Positions 1 to 8,582 of a stretch of 47,643 nucleotides of DNA are shown here, piece after piece. The DNA is from Lentisphaerales bacterium (GTDB lineage: Bacteria > Verrucomicrobiota > Lentisphaeria > Lentisphaerales > Lentisphaeraceae), in NCBI GenBank assembly GCA_022446985.1, contig JAKVBD010000039.1, forward strand, positions 1 through 47,643, in the 5' to 3' direction. Under the pieces are notes generated by a model. It worked only from the letters and a program-made list of their open reading frames with translations, did not search any database and was not told the DNA's origin. The translations under genes were made by a program, and so were the position numbers. Position 1 is the stretch's first letter. Every line of letters starts with the position of its first letter.

Positions 1-513
1 CCCGACAAACTTATGGGTCTGAATATCATCGACGAAATGAAGCGTCGCCAGGTCAACAAAGAGATCAAAGTCTGGCATGGCAGTTGTTATGTCCACGAAG
101 AGTACGATCCGGAAATGATTGAGTACTTGCGCAGCAAAGAAAGCAAATTACAGGTCCTGGCTCATCCTGAGTGCAGTCCACAAGTACTCAATGAAGCGGA
201 TTTTACCGGCAGCACCAGCCAGCTTATTAAGCGTGTAAAAGAGTCCACTGACGAAAAATACTTGTTACTCACAGAGTGCGGTCTGACAACCCGCCTGCAG
301 TTGGAAAACCCGGCGATCAAATTTATCGGCTCCTGCTCGATCTGTAAGTATATGAAATCAAACACACTTGAAGGAATCCTCCGGGTACTCGAAGAGCCCA
401 CAACGGAAGATTTCATCTCCATTCCTGCCAGTATTCAGCAACAAGCCAAAGAATGTATAGAGAAGATGTTCGAGTGGAGCTCCCACTCAAAGCCTTCTGC
501 GATGCAGGTCTAA
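1..513 (+). CDS. nadA: Quinolinate synthase NadA, C-terminal part (5' truncated by window)
   Basis: Quinolinate synthase condenses iminoaspartate with dihydroxyacetone phosphate to quinolinate in de novo NAD synthesis; it is a cytosolic 4Fe-4S enzyme. The reading frame is open from base 1 (PDKLMG just before the first internal Met), so the start lies outside the window and about 170 C-terminal residues are visible. Family motifs are VWHGSCYVHE, HPECS followed by ADFTGSTSQ, LLTECGL and GSCSICKYMK; the Cys residues of HPECS and of the C-terminal GSCSICKYMK block are where cluster ligands lie in this family. The next gene starts 24 bases downstream but codes for an unrelated secreted protein with its own ribosome binding site. 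Identification is from motifs and is secure; the subtype is not determined because the N-terminal half is missing. Confidence 0.93.
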   Translation, partial: PDKLMGLNIIDEMKRRQVNKEIKVWHGSCYVHEEYDPEMIEYLRSKESKLQVLAHPECSPQVLNEADFTGSTSQLIKRVKESTDEKYLLLTECGLTTRLQLENPAIKFIGSCSICKYMKSNTLEGILRVLEEPTTEDFISIPASIQQQAKECIEKMFEWSSHSKPSAMQV

Positions 514-537
514 AAGAAATTTTTAAAAGGAATTCAT

Positions 538-3288
538 ATGATGAGTCAAAGATTATTACCTGCTCTTATTCTACTGTTTTCTCTGACCGGAGTGCTGGCT
601 GAAACACAAGCAAAAACTGACTGGCCGACTTATCTGCACGATCACTCCCGCAGTGGCATAAGTGCAACAAAGTTAAAGCTGCCTCTCAAGCTTAAGTGGA
701 GTCATAAGATGGTAAGTGCTCCGAAACCTGCCTGGCCGGAACCGGCAGAAAGAGACTACTGGCGCAGTAAAAACCACGAGCCGATTATGATCTTTGATAA
801 AGCCAATCATTTGATTACGGCAGATGGGAAAGTCTATTTTGGTTCATCATCAAATGACTCTGTGACTTGTCTCGACGCTAAAAGCGGCGCAACTATCTGG
901 AAGTTTTACACCGAAGGCCCGATCCGCTTTGCCCCGGAATACAGCGAAGGCAAAGTCTACTTTGGCAGTGATGATGGCTACGTCTATTGTATCGATGCCC
1001 GAAGTGGCAAACTCGTCTGGAAAGTTTTAGGCGCAGATAAGGACGAAAGACTGGCTGGTAATGAAAGAGTTATCGCCAAGTGGCCTATTCGCACCAGTGT
1101 TTTACTCAATGGCGACGAAGTCCACTACTGCGCCGGTATTTTCCCACAACAGAAGGTCTACCGGGGAGCAATAAATAAGCAGACCGGGAAAGTTATTAAT
1201 AAAGTCACCTGGAAGTATTCTGCTCAAGGATATTTAGCGCAACAAGGTACTGAACTCTTCATCAGAACCGGCAATATCAGCGGAGGTCGCTTTGTAAAAG
1301 GTTTGAAAAGAAGAGGTATTCCGATCAAGCCTGAAGTTAACGATCTTCCTAAAGAATTCCCCTATGCTTTTATCGGTACAGAAAACCTCAAAATTGGCGG
1401 TGGCGATAACAAAATTGCCCTCATAGACAGAGCCAGCGGCGATATTAAAAAAGAATTTAAAGTTGAAGGCAAAGCTTACTCGGTGATTGTTGCCAATGGC
1501 GACCTGCTGGTGAGTACCGACAAAGGAAATGTTTATTGTTTTTCGTCTACTAATGTCAACACAGCAAAGTCCCATAATGAAACTGTAAAACCTACGGCAA
1601 AATACTCACAAAAATTAACCGATTTCCTAAAGCGCTATAACACCCATAAAGGCTACTGCCTTGTCATGGGATCAGCCAATGCCAAGTTCATTTCATCACT
1701 GGCGATAAATTCTGAATTGCGCATAGTTGTTATTGAGAACAATGATCAAAAGATTGCCGGCCTTCGCAAACTCTTTGACCAACAAGGCCTGCATGGACAA
1801 CGCGTTTCCGTCCAAAATATAAATAGTGCTAAACTGCCTTACATGGACTATATGTTCAACCTGATCTTAACACCCTCTACATTAAACGATGAACTGAAAC
1901 GGGTTTTAAATCCACGGGGAGTGGCTTTAAGCGGTAGAAATTTAAGTAAGAAATATACCAAAGATCCCATCAAAGGAGCCGGGGCTTGGACTCACCTGTA
2001 TGCCAATCCTCAGAACACTCTAAATGGTGGCGAACAAAATACCTCAAATAATATGACCATACAATGGTTTGGCGAACCGGGTCCTCGCAAAATGGTTGAT
2101 CGTCATCACCGCGCTATGTCACCACTTTCCCAAGATGGCCTGCTCTATGTACCGACTCAAAAAGGAGTAATCTGTGTAGATGCCTACAACGGCACGAACC
2201 TGTGGGAAAATGCCGATATCCCAGGGTTTATGAGAACCATCATTATTAGAGATTGCGGTCCTATGGCACTCGATAAAAAGTACCTCTACATGGCAGGTGA
2301 AGATAAATGCAACATTCTCGATATTAAAACCGGAAAAGTCGTCAAGATAGTTAGCGCCAAAGATGAATGGGGCTATGTCGCGACTTATAAAAATTACCTC
2401 ATTGGCAGTCACCAGGCCAAGGGAACCTCTTATAGGAAAATGGCCGACAGGGGTAAGGGACACCCAAGTTCAACAGCCGAACGTGACAACCGTATGGTCA
2501 TGAGCAGTGACGGCTTATTTGCCTACGATAACAGAACCTTCAAAAAGAAATGGGACTACAAAGGCGGGCGTATTATGAATCCATCAATTGTTATCGGTGA
2601 CGACACTGTATTTTTTGCTGAAAGTTCGGCAGAGAAACTAATGGCAAACAACATTGGCCGATCAACTATCACAGACTTTTGCAATGAAAAATTCTTCATT
2701 GTTGCCTTGAGTCTGGAAACAGGAAAAGTTCTTTGGAAAAATCCTCTCAAGCTGCCTTACACTCAGGTTATGTTCTGTATGTATGCTGACGGTAAAGTCA
2801 TTCTTTCCGGCTCTTACAATGTCAATAAAAAAGTATCCTATGAAATTATCGGTATTGACGCCCAAAAAGGCAAGGTCGTTTGGAATGGCGTCAGTGAAAC
2901 CGGTCGAAGAACAAATGGAGCGCACGGTGAACAGTGGCAACATGCGATCATTGTCGGCAACAAAGTCTACAGTGGTATGCGCGTCTTCGACTTAAAAACG
3001 GGGAAATTCACAGGCGAAGAGTACCTCAAAGGCAAAGGCTGTGGCGCAACTACGGCATCGATGAACCATTTCTATTCCCGATCCCGTCAGATGCGAATGT
3101 ACCCGATAAAAAGTGAAGATGGCAAAACAGCTCCAGAGGGCACTTACCTTTGCTCCACGTCTCGCCCCGGTTGTTGGGTGAACATCATCCCTGCCAGTGG
3201 CTTGGTACTGATTCCTGAATCCAGTTCAGGCTGTAAGTGCAACTTTGCTCTTCAAACATCTCTGGCCTTCAGATCGGTAGGCAATTAG
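538..3288 (+). CDS. Secreted PQQ-like beta-propeller protein with inserted methyltransferase-like domain
   Basis: A 916-residue exported protein. Residues 1-21 form a signal peptide ending in VLAET. Repeats of the PQQ/BamB type occur before and after an insert, for example GKVYFGSSSNDSVTCLDAKSG, GKVYFGSDDGYVYCIDARSG and GVICVDAYNGTNLWE. Between about residues 361 and 451 is a stretch that resembles a class I SAM methyltransferase (GYCLVMGSANAKF as a degenerate motif I, then RIVVIENNDQKI and LPYMDYMFNLIL), lacking the usual GxGxG. The C terminus is Cys-rich (YLCSTSRPGCW, SSGCKCNF), as in many planctomycete/Lentisphaera relatives. A Shine-Dalgarno AAGG lies 7 bases before the ATG; a second ATG follows directly. 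The function is unknown: a periplasmic binding or scaffold role is as likely as catalysis. Confidence 0.85.
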   Translation: MMSQRLLPALILLFSLTGVLAETQAKTDWPTYLHDHSRSGISATKLKLPLKLKWSHKMVSAPKPAWPEPAERDYWRSKNHEPIMIFDKANHLITADGKVYFGSSSNDSVTCLDAKSGATIWKFYTEGPIRFAPEYSEGKVYFGSDDGYVYCIDARSGKLVWKVLGADKDERLAGNERVIAKWPIRTSVLLNGDEVHYCAGIFPQQKVYRGAINKQTGKVINKVTWKYSAQGYLAQQGTELFIRTGNISGGRFVKGLKRRGIPIKPEVNDLPKEFPYAFIGTENLKIGGGDNKIALIDRASGDIKKEFKVEGKAYSVIVANGDLLVSTDKGNVYCFSSTNVNTAKSHNETVKPTAKYSQKLTDFLKRYNTHKGYCLVMGSANAKFISSLAINSELRIVVIENNDQKIAGLRKLFDQQGLHGQRVSVQNINSAKLPYMDYMFNLILTPSTLNDELKRVLNPRGVALSGRNLSKKYTKDPIKGAGAWTHLYANPQNTLNGGEQNTSNNMTIQWFGEPGPRKMVDRHHRAMSPLSQDGLLYVPTQKGVICVDAYNGTNLWENADIPGFMRTIIIRDCGPMALDKKYLYMAGEDKCNILDIKTGKVVKIVSAKDEWGYVATYKNYLIGSHQAKGTSYRKMADRGKGHPSSTAERDNRMVMSSDGLFAYDNRTFKKKWDYKGGRIMNPSIVIGDDTVFFAESSAEKLMANNIGRSTITDFCNEKFFIVALSLETGKVLWKNPLKLPYTQVMFCMYADGKVILSGSYNVNKKVSYEIIGIDAQKGKVVWNGVSETGRRTNGAHGEQWQHAIIVGNKVYSGMRVFDLKTGKFTGEEYLKGKGCGATTASMNHFYSRSRQMRMYPIKSEDGKTAPEGTYLCSTSRPGCWVNIIPASGLVLIPESSSGCKCNFALQTSLAFRSVGN

Positions 3289-3300
3289 GCATAAATAATA

Positions 3301-3319
3301 AAATGTTGACTTTTATTTA
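3301..3319 (+). promoter_or_regulatory. Sequence element resembling one arm of the 5273-5327 palindrome
   Basis: AAATGTTGACTTTTATTTA lies about 100 bases before the esterase start and matches the palindrome arm AAATGTTGATTTTATGT found upstream of the next gene, with one inserted base. It could be a half-site for a shared regulator. The matching is by eye in A/T-rich DNA and may be chance. Confidence 0.25.
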
Positions 3320-3419
3320 CAAAATTTGATCTTGCTTGCAAAAGATATTCACAGGATATTACACAAGAAATTACTTAAAAAAGTGTCCATGTACGGCACT
3401 GAAAACTATTGGAGGAAAT

Positions 3420-5150
3420 ATGAAAAATAAAATATTATTGGGACTCGCCCTGTTACTGTTTTCCAACAGTTTACCTGCCGAAGTAAAAGTCGCGAAAATT
3501 TTCAGCAGTGATATGATTCTTCAGCGGGATAAAGCTGTTACGGTATGGGGCACGGCTGCCGATGGCGAAGAAATCAGAGTCAGTATAAATGGCCAATCGC
3601 TAAAAACAAAAGCCCGGGACGGTAAGTGGAAAGTTACCTTGAAACCGCTAAAGGCCGGCGGACCATTTGATCTGAAGATTTCCGGTACAAATAAATTAGT
3701 TTTTACTAACGTTCTCGTGGGTGATATATGGCTTTGCGGCGGACAATCCAATATGGCTTGGGACATCAGAGATTTTACCAAACGCGACAATGAAATTTCA
3801 CGACAATATAAAGAAATTGTTACAAAATCGGCCGATAATAAAAACCTGCGCCTGATTGTCATGAAAGAATTTTCCGCTTATCCCGGGAGCAACGAAATCC
3901 CGGTGAAGGATAATAAGACATTTCAGGGTAAGTGGCAGGAACCTTCTGAAACTCTCTCTCCTCATATGTCAGCTGTGGGCTTTGTTTTTGCCTGGCAATT
4001 ACAGAAGCACTTAAAAGTCCCCATTGGTCTTATAGATGCCAATCGCGGCGCCACCGCCATTGAATACTGGGAGCCCCAATCCTCTCTCAAAACCCAGGGA
4101 CTTCCCCTCAAGCAGCGAAATGGCTACAACGGCATGATCGCCTGTTATAAAGATTTTCCCATCAAGGGTTTTATTTGGTATCAGGGTGAAGCCAATGCTT
4201 ACACGGTAGAAAACTGCCTCGCCTATGAGAAAAAATTTAAGCTGATGATTGAAGGCTGGCGCCAGGATTTCAATGATCCTCAGATGCCCTTTATTTTCGC
4301 ACAACTGGCGGGTTATGAGAAAAATTATTTTGTGCAGCGTCTCACCTACCCTTTGATCAGAGACAGTCAAAAAGCTGCATTGTCTTTAGCAAATACCGGA
4401 ATGGCTGGGGCCGTGGATCTGGGAGCTTCAGGCAACATTCACCCGCCATACAAGATTCCTCTTAGTCACCGATTTTTTCTAGCTGCAAGGAAACTGGGCT
4501 ATGGAGAAGATATAGTTTATTCTGGTCCGACTTATAAATCATTGAAGATCAGCGGCGCCAAGGTTCAGGTAACATTTGAGCACTGCGGTTCAGGTTTGAC
4601 GGCCAAAGCGATGACGCTCGAAGGACGCAAGCTCACGGCTGACAAATTAGAGGGCTTTCAGCTTTGCGGTGCCGACAGAGTATTCCACGATGCCCACGCA
4701 AGGATAAAAGAAAACACGGTGCTTTTAGAATCAGCTAAGGTAAAGAAACCCGTGGCCGTTCGCTATGCTTACTTTGGTTTTCCCTTTGCCAATTTATACA
4801 ATCGTGAGGGGTTACCGGCAACGCCCTTCCGCACCGACTCATTTGAAGTTAAAATCGATCAGCAAAAAGCCGTCCTATACAGTCGTTATTTGTATTTGCC
4901 CAAAACTTATAGAAAGATGGATATGAACATAGAGGAAAAAGCCAAAGTTGCGGCTATTCACGATCAAATCATGAGCAAAGAAATTGTCAATGAAGTGAGA
5001 CGACTGAAATCAGTAAGAAATGACATTTATTCCGACAAAGGCAGTAAAGCTCCCGAAGCTGTCGCGGCAAATGAACAATATTATGCCTATTTGACGCCAC
5101 TTCTAGAAAAAGTTGGTACAGCTATCAAAGCAGCTAGGATCTTTAAGTAA
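3420..5150 (+). CDS. Sialate O-acetylesterase-like SGNH hydrolase, secreted
   Basis: A 576-residue exported esterase of the SASA family, which removes O-acetyl groups from sialic acids or other glycans. I chose the ATG at 3420 because GGAGG sits just upstream and it opens directly on a signal peptide (MKNKILLGLALLLFSNSLPA); an in-frame upstream ATG at 3336 would add 28 residues without membrane character. The nucleophile block is GDIWLCGGQSNMAW, with Ser110 as presumed nucleophile. FIWYQGEANAY is the conserved YQGExN block, and NIHPPYK supplies the usual catalytic His. The N-terminal about 90 residues are a beta-sandwich typical of the family. The C-terminal about 100 residues (YRKMDMNIEEKAKVAA onward) are helical and not part of the core. 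The substrate cannot be told from sequence; acetylated marine polysaccharide is plausible. Confidence 0.88.
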   Translation: MKNKILLGLALLLFSNSLPAEVKVAKIFSSDMILQRDKAVTVWGTAADGEEIRVSINGQSLKTKARDGKWKVTLKPLKAGGPFDLKISGTNKLVFTNVLVGDIWLCGGQSNMAWDIRDFTKRDNEISRQYKEIVTKSADNKNLRLIVMKEFSAYPGSNEIPVKDNKTFQGKWQEPSETLSPHMSAVGFVFAWQLQKHLKVPIGLIDANRGATAIEYWEPQSSLKTQGLPLKQRNGYNGMIACYKDFPIKGFIWYQGEANAYTVENCLAYEKKFKLMIEGWRQDFNDPQMPFIFAQLAGYEKNYFVQRLTYPLIRDSQKAALSLANTGMAGAVDLGASGNIHPPYKIPLSHRFFLAARKLGYGEDIVYSGPTYKSLKISGAKVQVTFEHCGSGLTAKAMTLEGRKLTADKLEGFQLCGADRVFHDAHARIKENTVLLESAKVKKPVAVRYAYFGFPFANLYNREGLPATPFRTDSFEVKIDQQKAVLYSRYLYLPKTYRKMDMNIEEKAKVAAIHDQIMSKEIVNEVRRLKSVRNDIYSDKGSKAPEAVAANEQYYAYLTPLLEKVGTAIKAARIFK

Positions 5151-5272
5151 CTTAAAATACATATTTCCAGCTTCAAGAGCAATATAAATCAACTGTTGGC
5201 TTTCCCACAAATATCCTATTTCGCGGGATTCAATATGCTAAAATATTTGATTTATATTGTAAAATATAATAT

Positions 5273-5327
5273 AAATGTTGATTTTATGTGAAATTCGACA
5301 TTTATTAGAAACATAAAATCAACATTT
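5273..5327. promoter_or_regulatory. 17-bp perfect inverted repeat upstream of pseudopilin gene
   Basis: Arms 5273-5289 (AAATGTTGATTTTATGT) and 5311-5327 are exact reverse complements around a 21-base spacer. The element sits 43 bases before the ATG at 5370. No T-run follows either arm, so it is not a typical intrinsic terminator; an operator for a dimeric regulator or a 5'UTR hairpin fits better, although termination of the upstream esterase transcript cannot be excluded. Confidence 0.6.
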
Positions 5328-5369
5328 TGACAGAATAACCTGTAAAGAACTTTCAAAGGAAAAAGCAAC

Positions 5370-5990
5370 ATGCGTAAGACTTTTTTTACCCTGATAGAAC
5401 TCATGCTAGTAATAACCATAATTGGTATTTTAACTACTATTCTCCTGCCTCAACTGCATCAGGCTAGAGAATCCGTGAAGTCTGCAGTCTGCAAAAGTAA
5501 CACTGCAGAAATTTCCAAAGCCGCGCAACTCTTGTATAAGAACAATAATTATTTTCCACTCCGTCGTTGGGGCTGGGCAATTGATCTTGACCTGATTTTA
5601 ACCGGTGAAGATATCAAGGATTTACAATCGCCTGTCTTTATCTGCCCAAAAGACGAGCGTGACAATCTTGGCGTCGGCTGGGGGAATAGGCAAAGTTATG
5701 CCCAGAACGGCACTCTCTCTGATAGTAATTCTAAGCTTAAGGCTATATTCCAAATGGAAAGCCCAGATAAGACCATTCAATTCGGGGACAGCGATACGGA
5801 TGATAGAATGGATCAAAGTGTCAGGCAGGTAAGCATTCATAAGTACCCCGTAATGAAGCACTTCAATAATCTGGGTCGCAACTTCAGTTTTATTGACGGC
5901 CATGTTGAGTATGTCAGTTGGTCTACACTACTCAGTCGCGATACCGCTCCATGGTTTTATCATCCAGATGATCCACTGGGTCGTTGGTAG
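5370..5990 (+). CDS. Pseudopilin-like protein (prepilin leader, H-x-DG C terminus) 1
   Basis: A 206-residue member of the Lentisphaera/planctomycete pseudopilin-like family. The N terminus TFFTLIELMLVITIIGIL is a type IV prepilin leader with the +5 Glu, followed by the long hydrophobic helix. After that comes SAVCKSNTAEISKA, a recurring family motif (A.C.SN..), then RRWGWAIDLDLILTGED and CPKDERDNLGVGW. The C terminus has HFNNLGRNFSFIDGHVEY, the H-x(n)-DG signature of this group. AAAGGA lies upstream of the ATG. It heads a plus-strand cluster and is closely similar to the protein at 6934, so the pair arose by duplication. Such proteins would need prepilin peptidase and export machinery encoded elsewhere; their individual roles are not known. 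Confidence 0.88.
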   Translation: MRKTFFTLIELMLVITIIGILTTILLPQLHQARESVKSAVCKSNTAEISKAAQLLYKNNNYFPLRRWGWAIDLDLILTGEDIKDLQSPVFICPKDERDNLGVGWGNRQSYAQNGTLSDSNSKLKAIFQMESPDKTIQFGDSDTDDRMDQSVRQVSIHKYPVMKHFNNLGRNFSFIDGHVEYVSWSTLLSRDTAPWFYHPDDPLGRW

Positions 5991-6024
5991 AAATATAATC
6001 CTAACAATCAATAAAGTGAAAATT

Positions 6025-6837
6025 ATGAAAACTTCAAAAAGTATGTTCGTTCTTAGAATGTGTTTCCTTAGCCTGTTATTTGGAATGATTTCATCTGTAA
6101 GTGCATCAGATGAACAATCCGTCAAAGTCCGCGTTGCCGCTTATAACGTAGAGTTCAGTAAAAGTGCCACTCCTGAGGAAATTGGTGAGATGTTCAAGCC
6201 ATACAATCTGGACATCATTGGCTTTAACGAAGCTCCAGATAGTGATTGGACGGCACGCGTCGGCAAGGTACTCGGGATGCCCTATAGTTTTGTGGGTAAA
6301 ATGTCTTCGGGAAATCACAGGAGTAAGTATAAAACGATTCTCAGTAAGACGCCTTTAAGTGGAACTGTTGAACACAAACTCATCGGTGGCTGGAAAGGTG
6401 CATCGGCTGTCAGAGCGACAACTGAGATAGGCGGAATAACCATTGCATTTTACTCACTTCACATACGCCAATCCCGAGCAACAGGCGGTAATGCCCATGA
6501 CCTTGCAACTAAAGTTCTTCCTAAGGAACCAACTCCGAGAGTGATCGTTGTTGGGGATTTCAATAATAAGATCGGCGATGCTTCCATGAATACCCTGGAG
6601 GATTCGGGGATGAGACCGACATGGAAAGATCTAAAAATAGATCTTTCTAAGAAGTCTACCTGGAACGCCCTTAACCCCAAAAGGAATGCAGGAGTCATCG
6701 ATCACATTTTTTATAATACAACATCGGGCGCGACTACGAGTGAAGGCGAAATCATTGAAATGGAAAAGCATTTGTCGGATCACAAACCCGTCTGGGCGGA
6801 AATTGTCTTTACTCGTAAGCTGAAAAAGGGAAAATAA
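6025..6837 (+). CDS. Secreted endonuclease/exonuclease/phosphatase (EEP) family protein 1
   Basis: A 270-residue exported protein of the DNase I-like EEP superfamily, Mg-dependent phosphodiesterases acting on nucleic acids, phospholipids or inositol phosphates. ATG 6025 is preferred because it begins a signal peptide (MKTSKSMFVLRMCFLSLLFG, cleavage near SVSASDE); the longer frame from 5893 overlaps the previous gene by 98 bases. Superfamily blocks: VAAYNVEF (Asn), IGFNEAP (metal-binding Glu), VVGDFNNKIGD (GDFN), VIDHIFYN, and the catalytic LSDHKPVWAEI (SDH). All active-site residues look present. It follows pseudopilin 1 by 34 bases, so probably one transcript. Substrate unknown; extracellular nuclease or phosphatase for phosphorus scavenging is an inference. 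Confidence 0.85.
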   Translation: MKTSKSMFVLRMCFLSLLFGMISSVSASDEQSVKVRVAAYNVEFSKSATPEEIGEMFKPYNLDIIGFNEAPDSDWTARVGKVLGMPYSFVGKMSSGNHRSKYKTILSKTPLSGTVEHKLIGGWKGASAVRATTEIGGITIAFYSLHIRQSRATGGNAHDLATKVLPKEPTPRVIVVGDFNNKIGDASMNTLEDSGMRPTWKDLKIDLSKKSTWNALNPKRNAGVIDHIFYNTTSGATTSEGEIIEMEKHLSDHKPVWAEIVFTRKLKKGK

Positions 6838-6933
6838 ATATCTGCCGAGAAGGTCATGAATTTAAAGAATCATAAAAAATTGGATCTCATTCAAAATATC
6901 AACTATTGGTATCTCAACGTGGAAAACTAAACA

Positions 6934-7533
6934 ATGAAAAAATTTACCTTAATAGAACTCATGCTGGTCATATCTGTTATTAGTATTCTCATTACCATTC
7001 TTTTACCTTCATTGAGAAATGCACGAGAATCAGCCCAGTCGGCAGTCTGCCAAAGTAATACCCTGCAAATTTTTAAGGCCTCGCAAATCTGGTACAAAGA
7101 CAACGATCATTTCCCTCTCGACCGTTGGGGCTGGGCCATTGAGCTTGACCTGATTTTGACCGGTGAAGATGTCGAAGATTTACAATCGCCGGCTTTTATC
7201 TGTCCCAAAGACACCCGCGACAACCTGGGAGTTGGCTGGAAAGGCATGCAAAGTTATGCCCAGAATGCCTCTGTTTCCGACAGCAACACAGATCTCAAAC
7301 GAATGTTTCAGGTGAATCGTCCCAACGAAGTGATGCAATTTGGCGATAGCGATACTGATGACATCAAGGACCAAAGTGTCACTCAGAAACATATTGACCG
7401 CTTTCCTGTCCTGAGACATTTCGATAAACTGGGCCGTAACTTCAGCTTTGTCGACGGTCATGCAAAATACGTCAGTTGGGCAAAATTACTGAATCGCGAA
7501 GAAAGCCCCTACTTTTATATACCCGAAGATTAA
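6934..7533 (+). CDS. Pseudopilin-like protein 2, paralogue of the 5370 gene
   Basis: A 199-residue pseudopilin-like protein: KKFTLIELMLVISVISIL leader and helix, SAVCQSNTLQIFKASQ motif, RWGWAIELDLILTGED, CPKDTRDNLGVGW, FGDSDTDDIKDQSV, and HFDKLGRNFSFVDGHAKY at the C terminus. It matches pseudopilin 1 almost block for block over its whole length, including the unusual RWGWAI and FGDSDTDD segments, which shows a recent tandem duplication. It precedes a second EEP gene, mirroring the first pseudopilin/EEP pair. No strong ribosome binding site is visible before the ATG (GTGGAAAACTAAACAATG). Confidence 0.87.
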   Translation: MKKFTLIELMLVISVISILITILLPSLRNARESAQSAVCQSNTLQIFKASQIWYKDNDHFPLDRWGWAIELDLILTGEDVEDLQSPAFICPKDTRDNLGVGWKGMQSYAQNASVSDSNTDLKRMFQVNRPNEVMQFGDSDTDDIKDQSVTQKHIDRFPVLRHFDKLGRNFSFVDGHAKYVSWAKLLNREESPYFYIPED

Positions 7534-7617
7534 ATAATTTAACCTGTAACAATTGACTACTGAAAACACTTTATTTTCTACAATAAGTTAAGCATATCTT
7601 ACCCATTAGGAATTTAT

Positions 7618-8463
7618 ATGAAAATCATTCTCCTTTGTATCGTAGCCTTTCTGGTTTCATGCCAATCCACCGTTAGTGACTCTTTGAAGCTAATGACTTT
7701 CAACATTCGTCATGGCCAGGCCAAAGATGGTGAAAACCATTGGGATAAAAGAAAACAAATGGTCTTCGATGTCATTCGCAATTATTCGCCGGATGCAGTC
7801 GGTTTACAAGAAGCTAAATACTTTCAAATCGAACAGTTATTAGAAGCATTACCCGAGTATGATTTTGTCGGCTGCAGTCGGGAAGGGAAAGATACTCAAG
7901 AAGGTGAATTTAGCTGTATTTTCTATAAAAAAGCCAAGTTTAAAGCAAGTGATGTAGAAACCTTCTGGTTGTCTGATACTCCCAATGTACCCTCCAAATC
8001 CTGGGGTAACAAACCTTTGCGTATCTGTACCAAAGTCATGTTCACCGATAAACAGACGCAGCAAAGCTTCTATCTTTATAACACCCATTTTGATCACAAG
8101 TCCACTCTTTCAAGAATAAATTCAGCTGAACTTATGGTACGTAAAATGAAAGCAGGAAAGCCTGCTATCCCGCTGGTCTTTATGGGCGATTTAAATGCAC
8201 AGCCAACTTCAAAGCCTGTGCTTTATTTACAGGAAAATAATACAATGCCGCTGGTCGACAGCCATTTTGTATTACATCCTGATGACAAAGAAACAGGCAC
8301 CTTTAGCGGCTTTAAATTTAATGAGTTTAACAATAAGATCGACTATATTTTTATAGAAAAGAATACCGCAGATATTTTGCAGTCAGAGATTATCCGTTAT
8401 TCCGTCAATCAGCGTTACCCTTCTGACCATTTCCCGGTTTATGTCGAGTTACAGTTTCGGTAA
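7618..8463 (+). CDS. EEP-family phosphodiesterase 2, predicted lipoprotein
   Basis: A 281-residue EEP superfamily protein. The N terminus MKIILLCIVAFLVSCQS is a lipoprotein signal with lipobox LVSC, so the mature protein should be membrane-anchored. Active-site blocks are LMTFNIRHG (Asn), VGLQEAK (metal-binding Glu), FMGDLNAQP, KIDYIFIE and YPSDHFPVYVEL (catalytic SDH). The spacing and the FRHGQ-type start resemble the subgroup often annotated as endonuclease/exonuclease/phosphatase or metal-dependent hydrolase in Bacteroidetes and Lentisphaera. It is only distantly similar to the protein at 6025, so the pseudopilins duplicated recently but the EEP partners did not, or they diverged faster. 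AGGAAT precedes the ATG by about 6 bases. Substrate unknown. Confidence 0.86.
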   Translation: MKIILLCIVAFLVSCQSTVSDSLKLMTFNIRHGQAKDGENHWDKRKQMVFDVIRNYSPDAVGLQEAKYFQIEQLLEALPEYDFVGCSREGKDTQEGEFSCIFYKKAKFKASDVETFWLSDTPNVPSKSWGNKPLRICTKVMFTDKQTQQSFYLYNTHFDHKSTLSRINSAELMVRKMKAGKPAIPLVFMGDLNAQPTSKPVLYLQENNTMPLVDSHFVLHPDDKETGTFSGFKFNEFNNKIDYIFIEKNTADILQSEIIRYSVNQRYPSDHFPVYVELQFR

Positions 8464-8582
8464 TTCAACATAAGCCATAATCCGGCTCTACTTTAAATTT
8501 CTCATAAAAAGAGCTTCTCCAGTCAGTTCCTCTTCAGTGCTGTGTTCCTAATGAAAATTTTACGATTATTAAAGGAATTTAC

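Noticed and set aside
3336..3419. Upstream start of the esterase gene
   Set aside because: The extra 28 residues lack a signal sequence and the ATG at 3420 has a strong GGAGG.
5893..6024. Upstream start of EEP gene 1
   Set aside because: It would overlap the pseudopilin gene by 98 bases and hide a good signal peptide.
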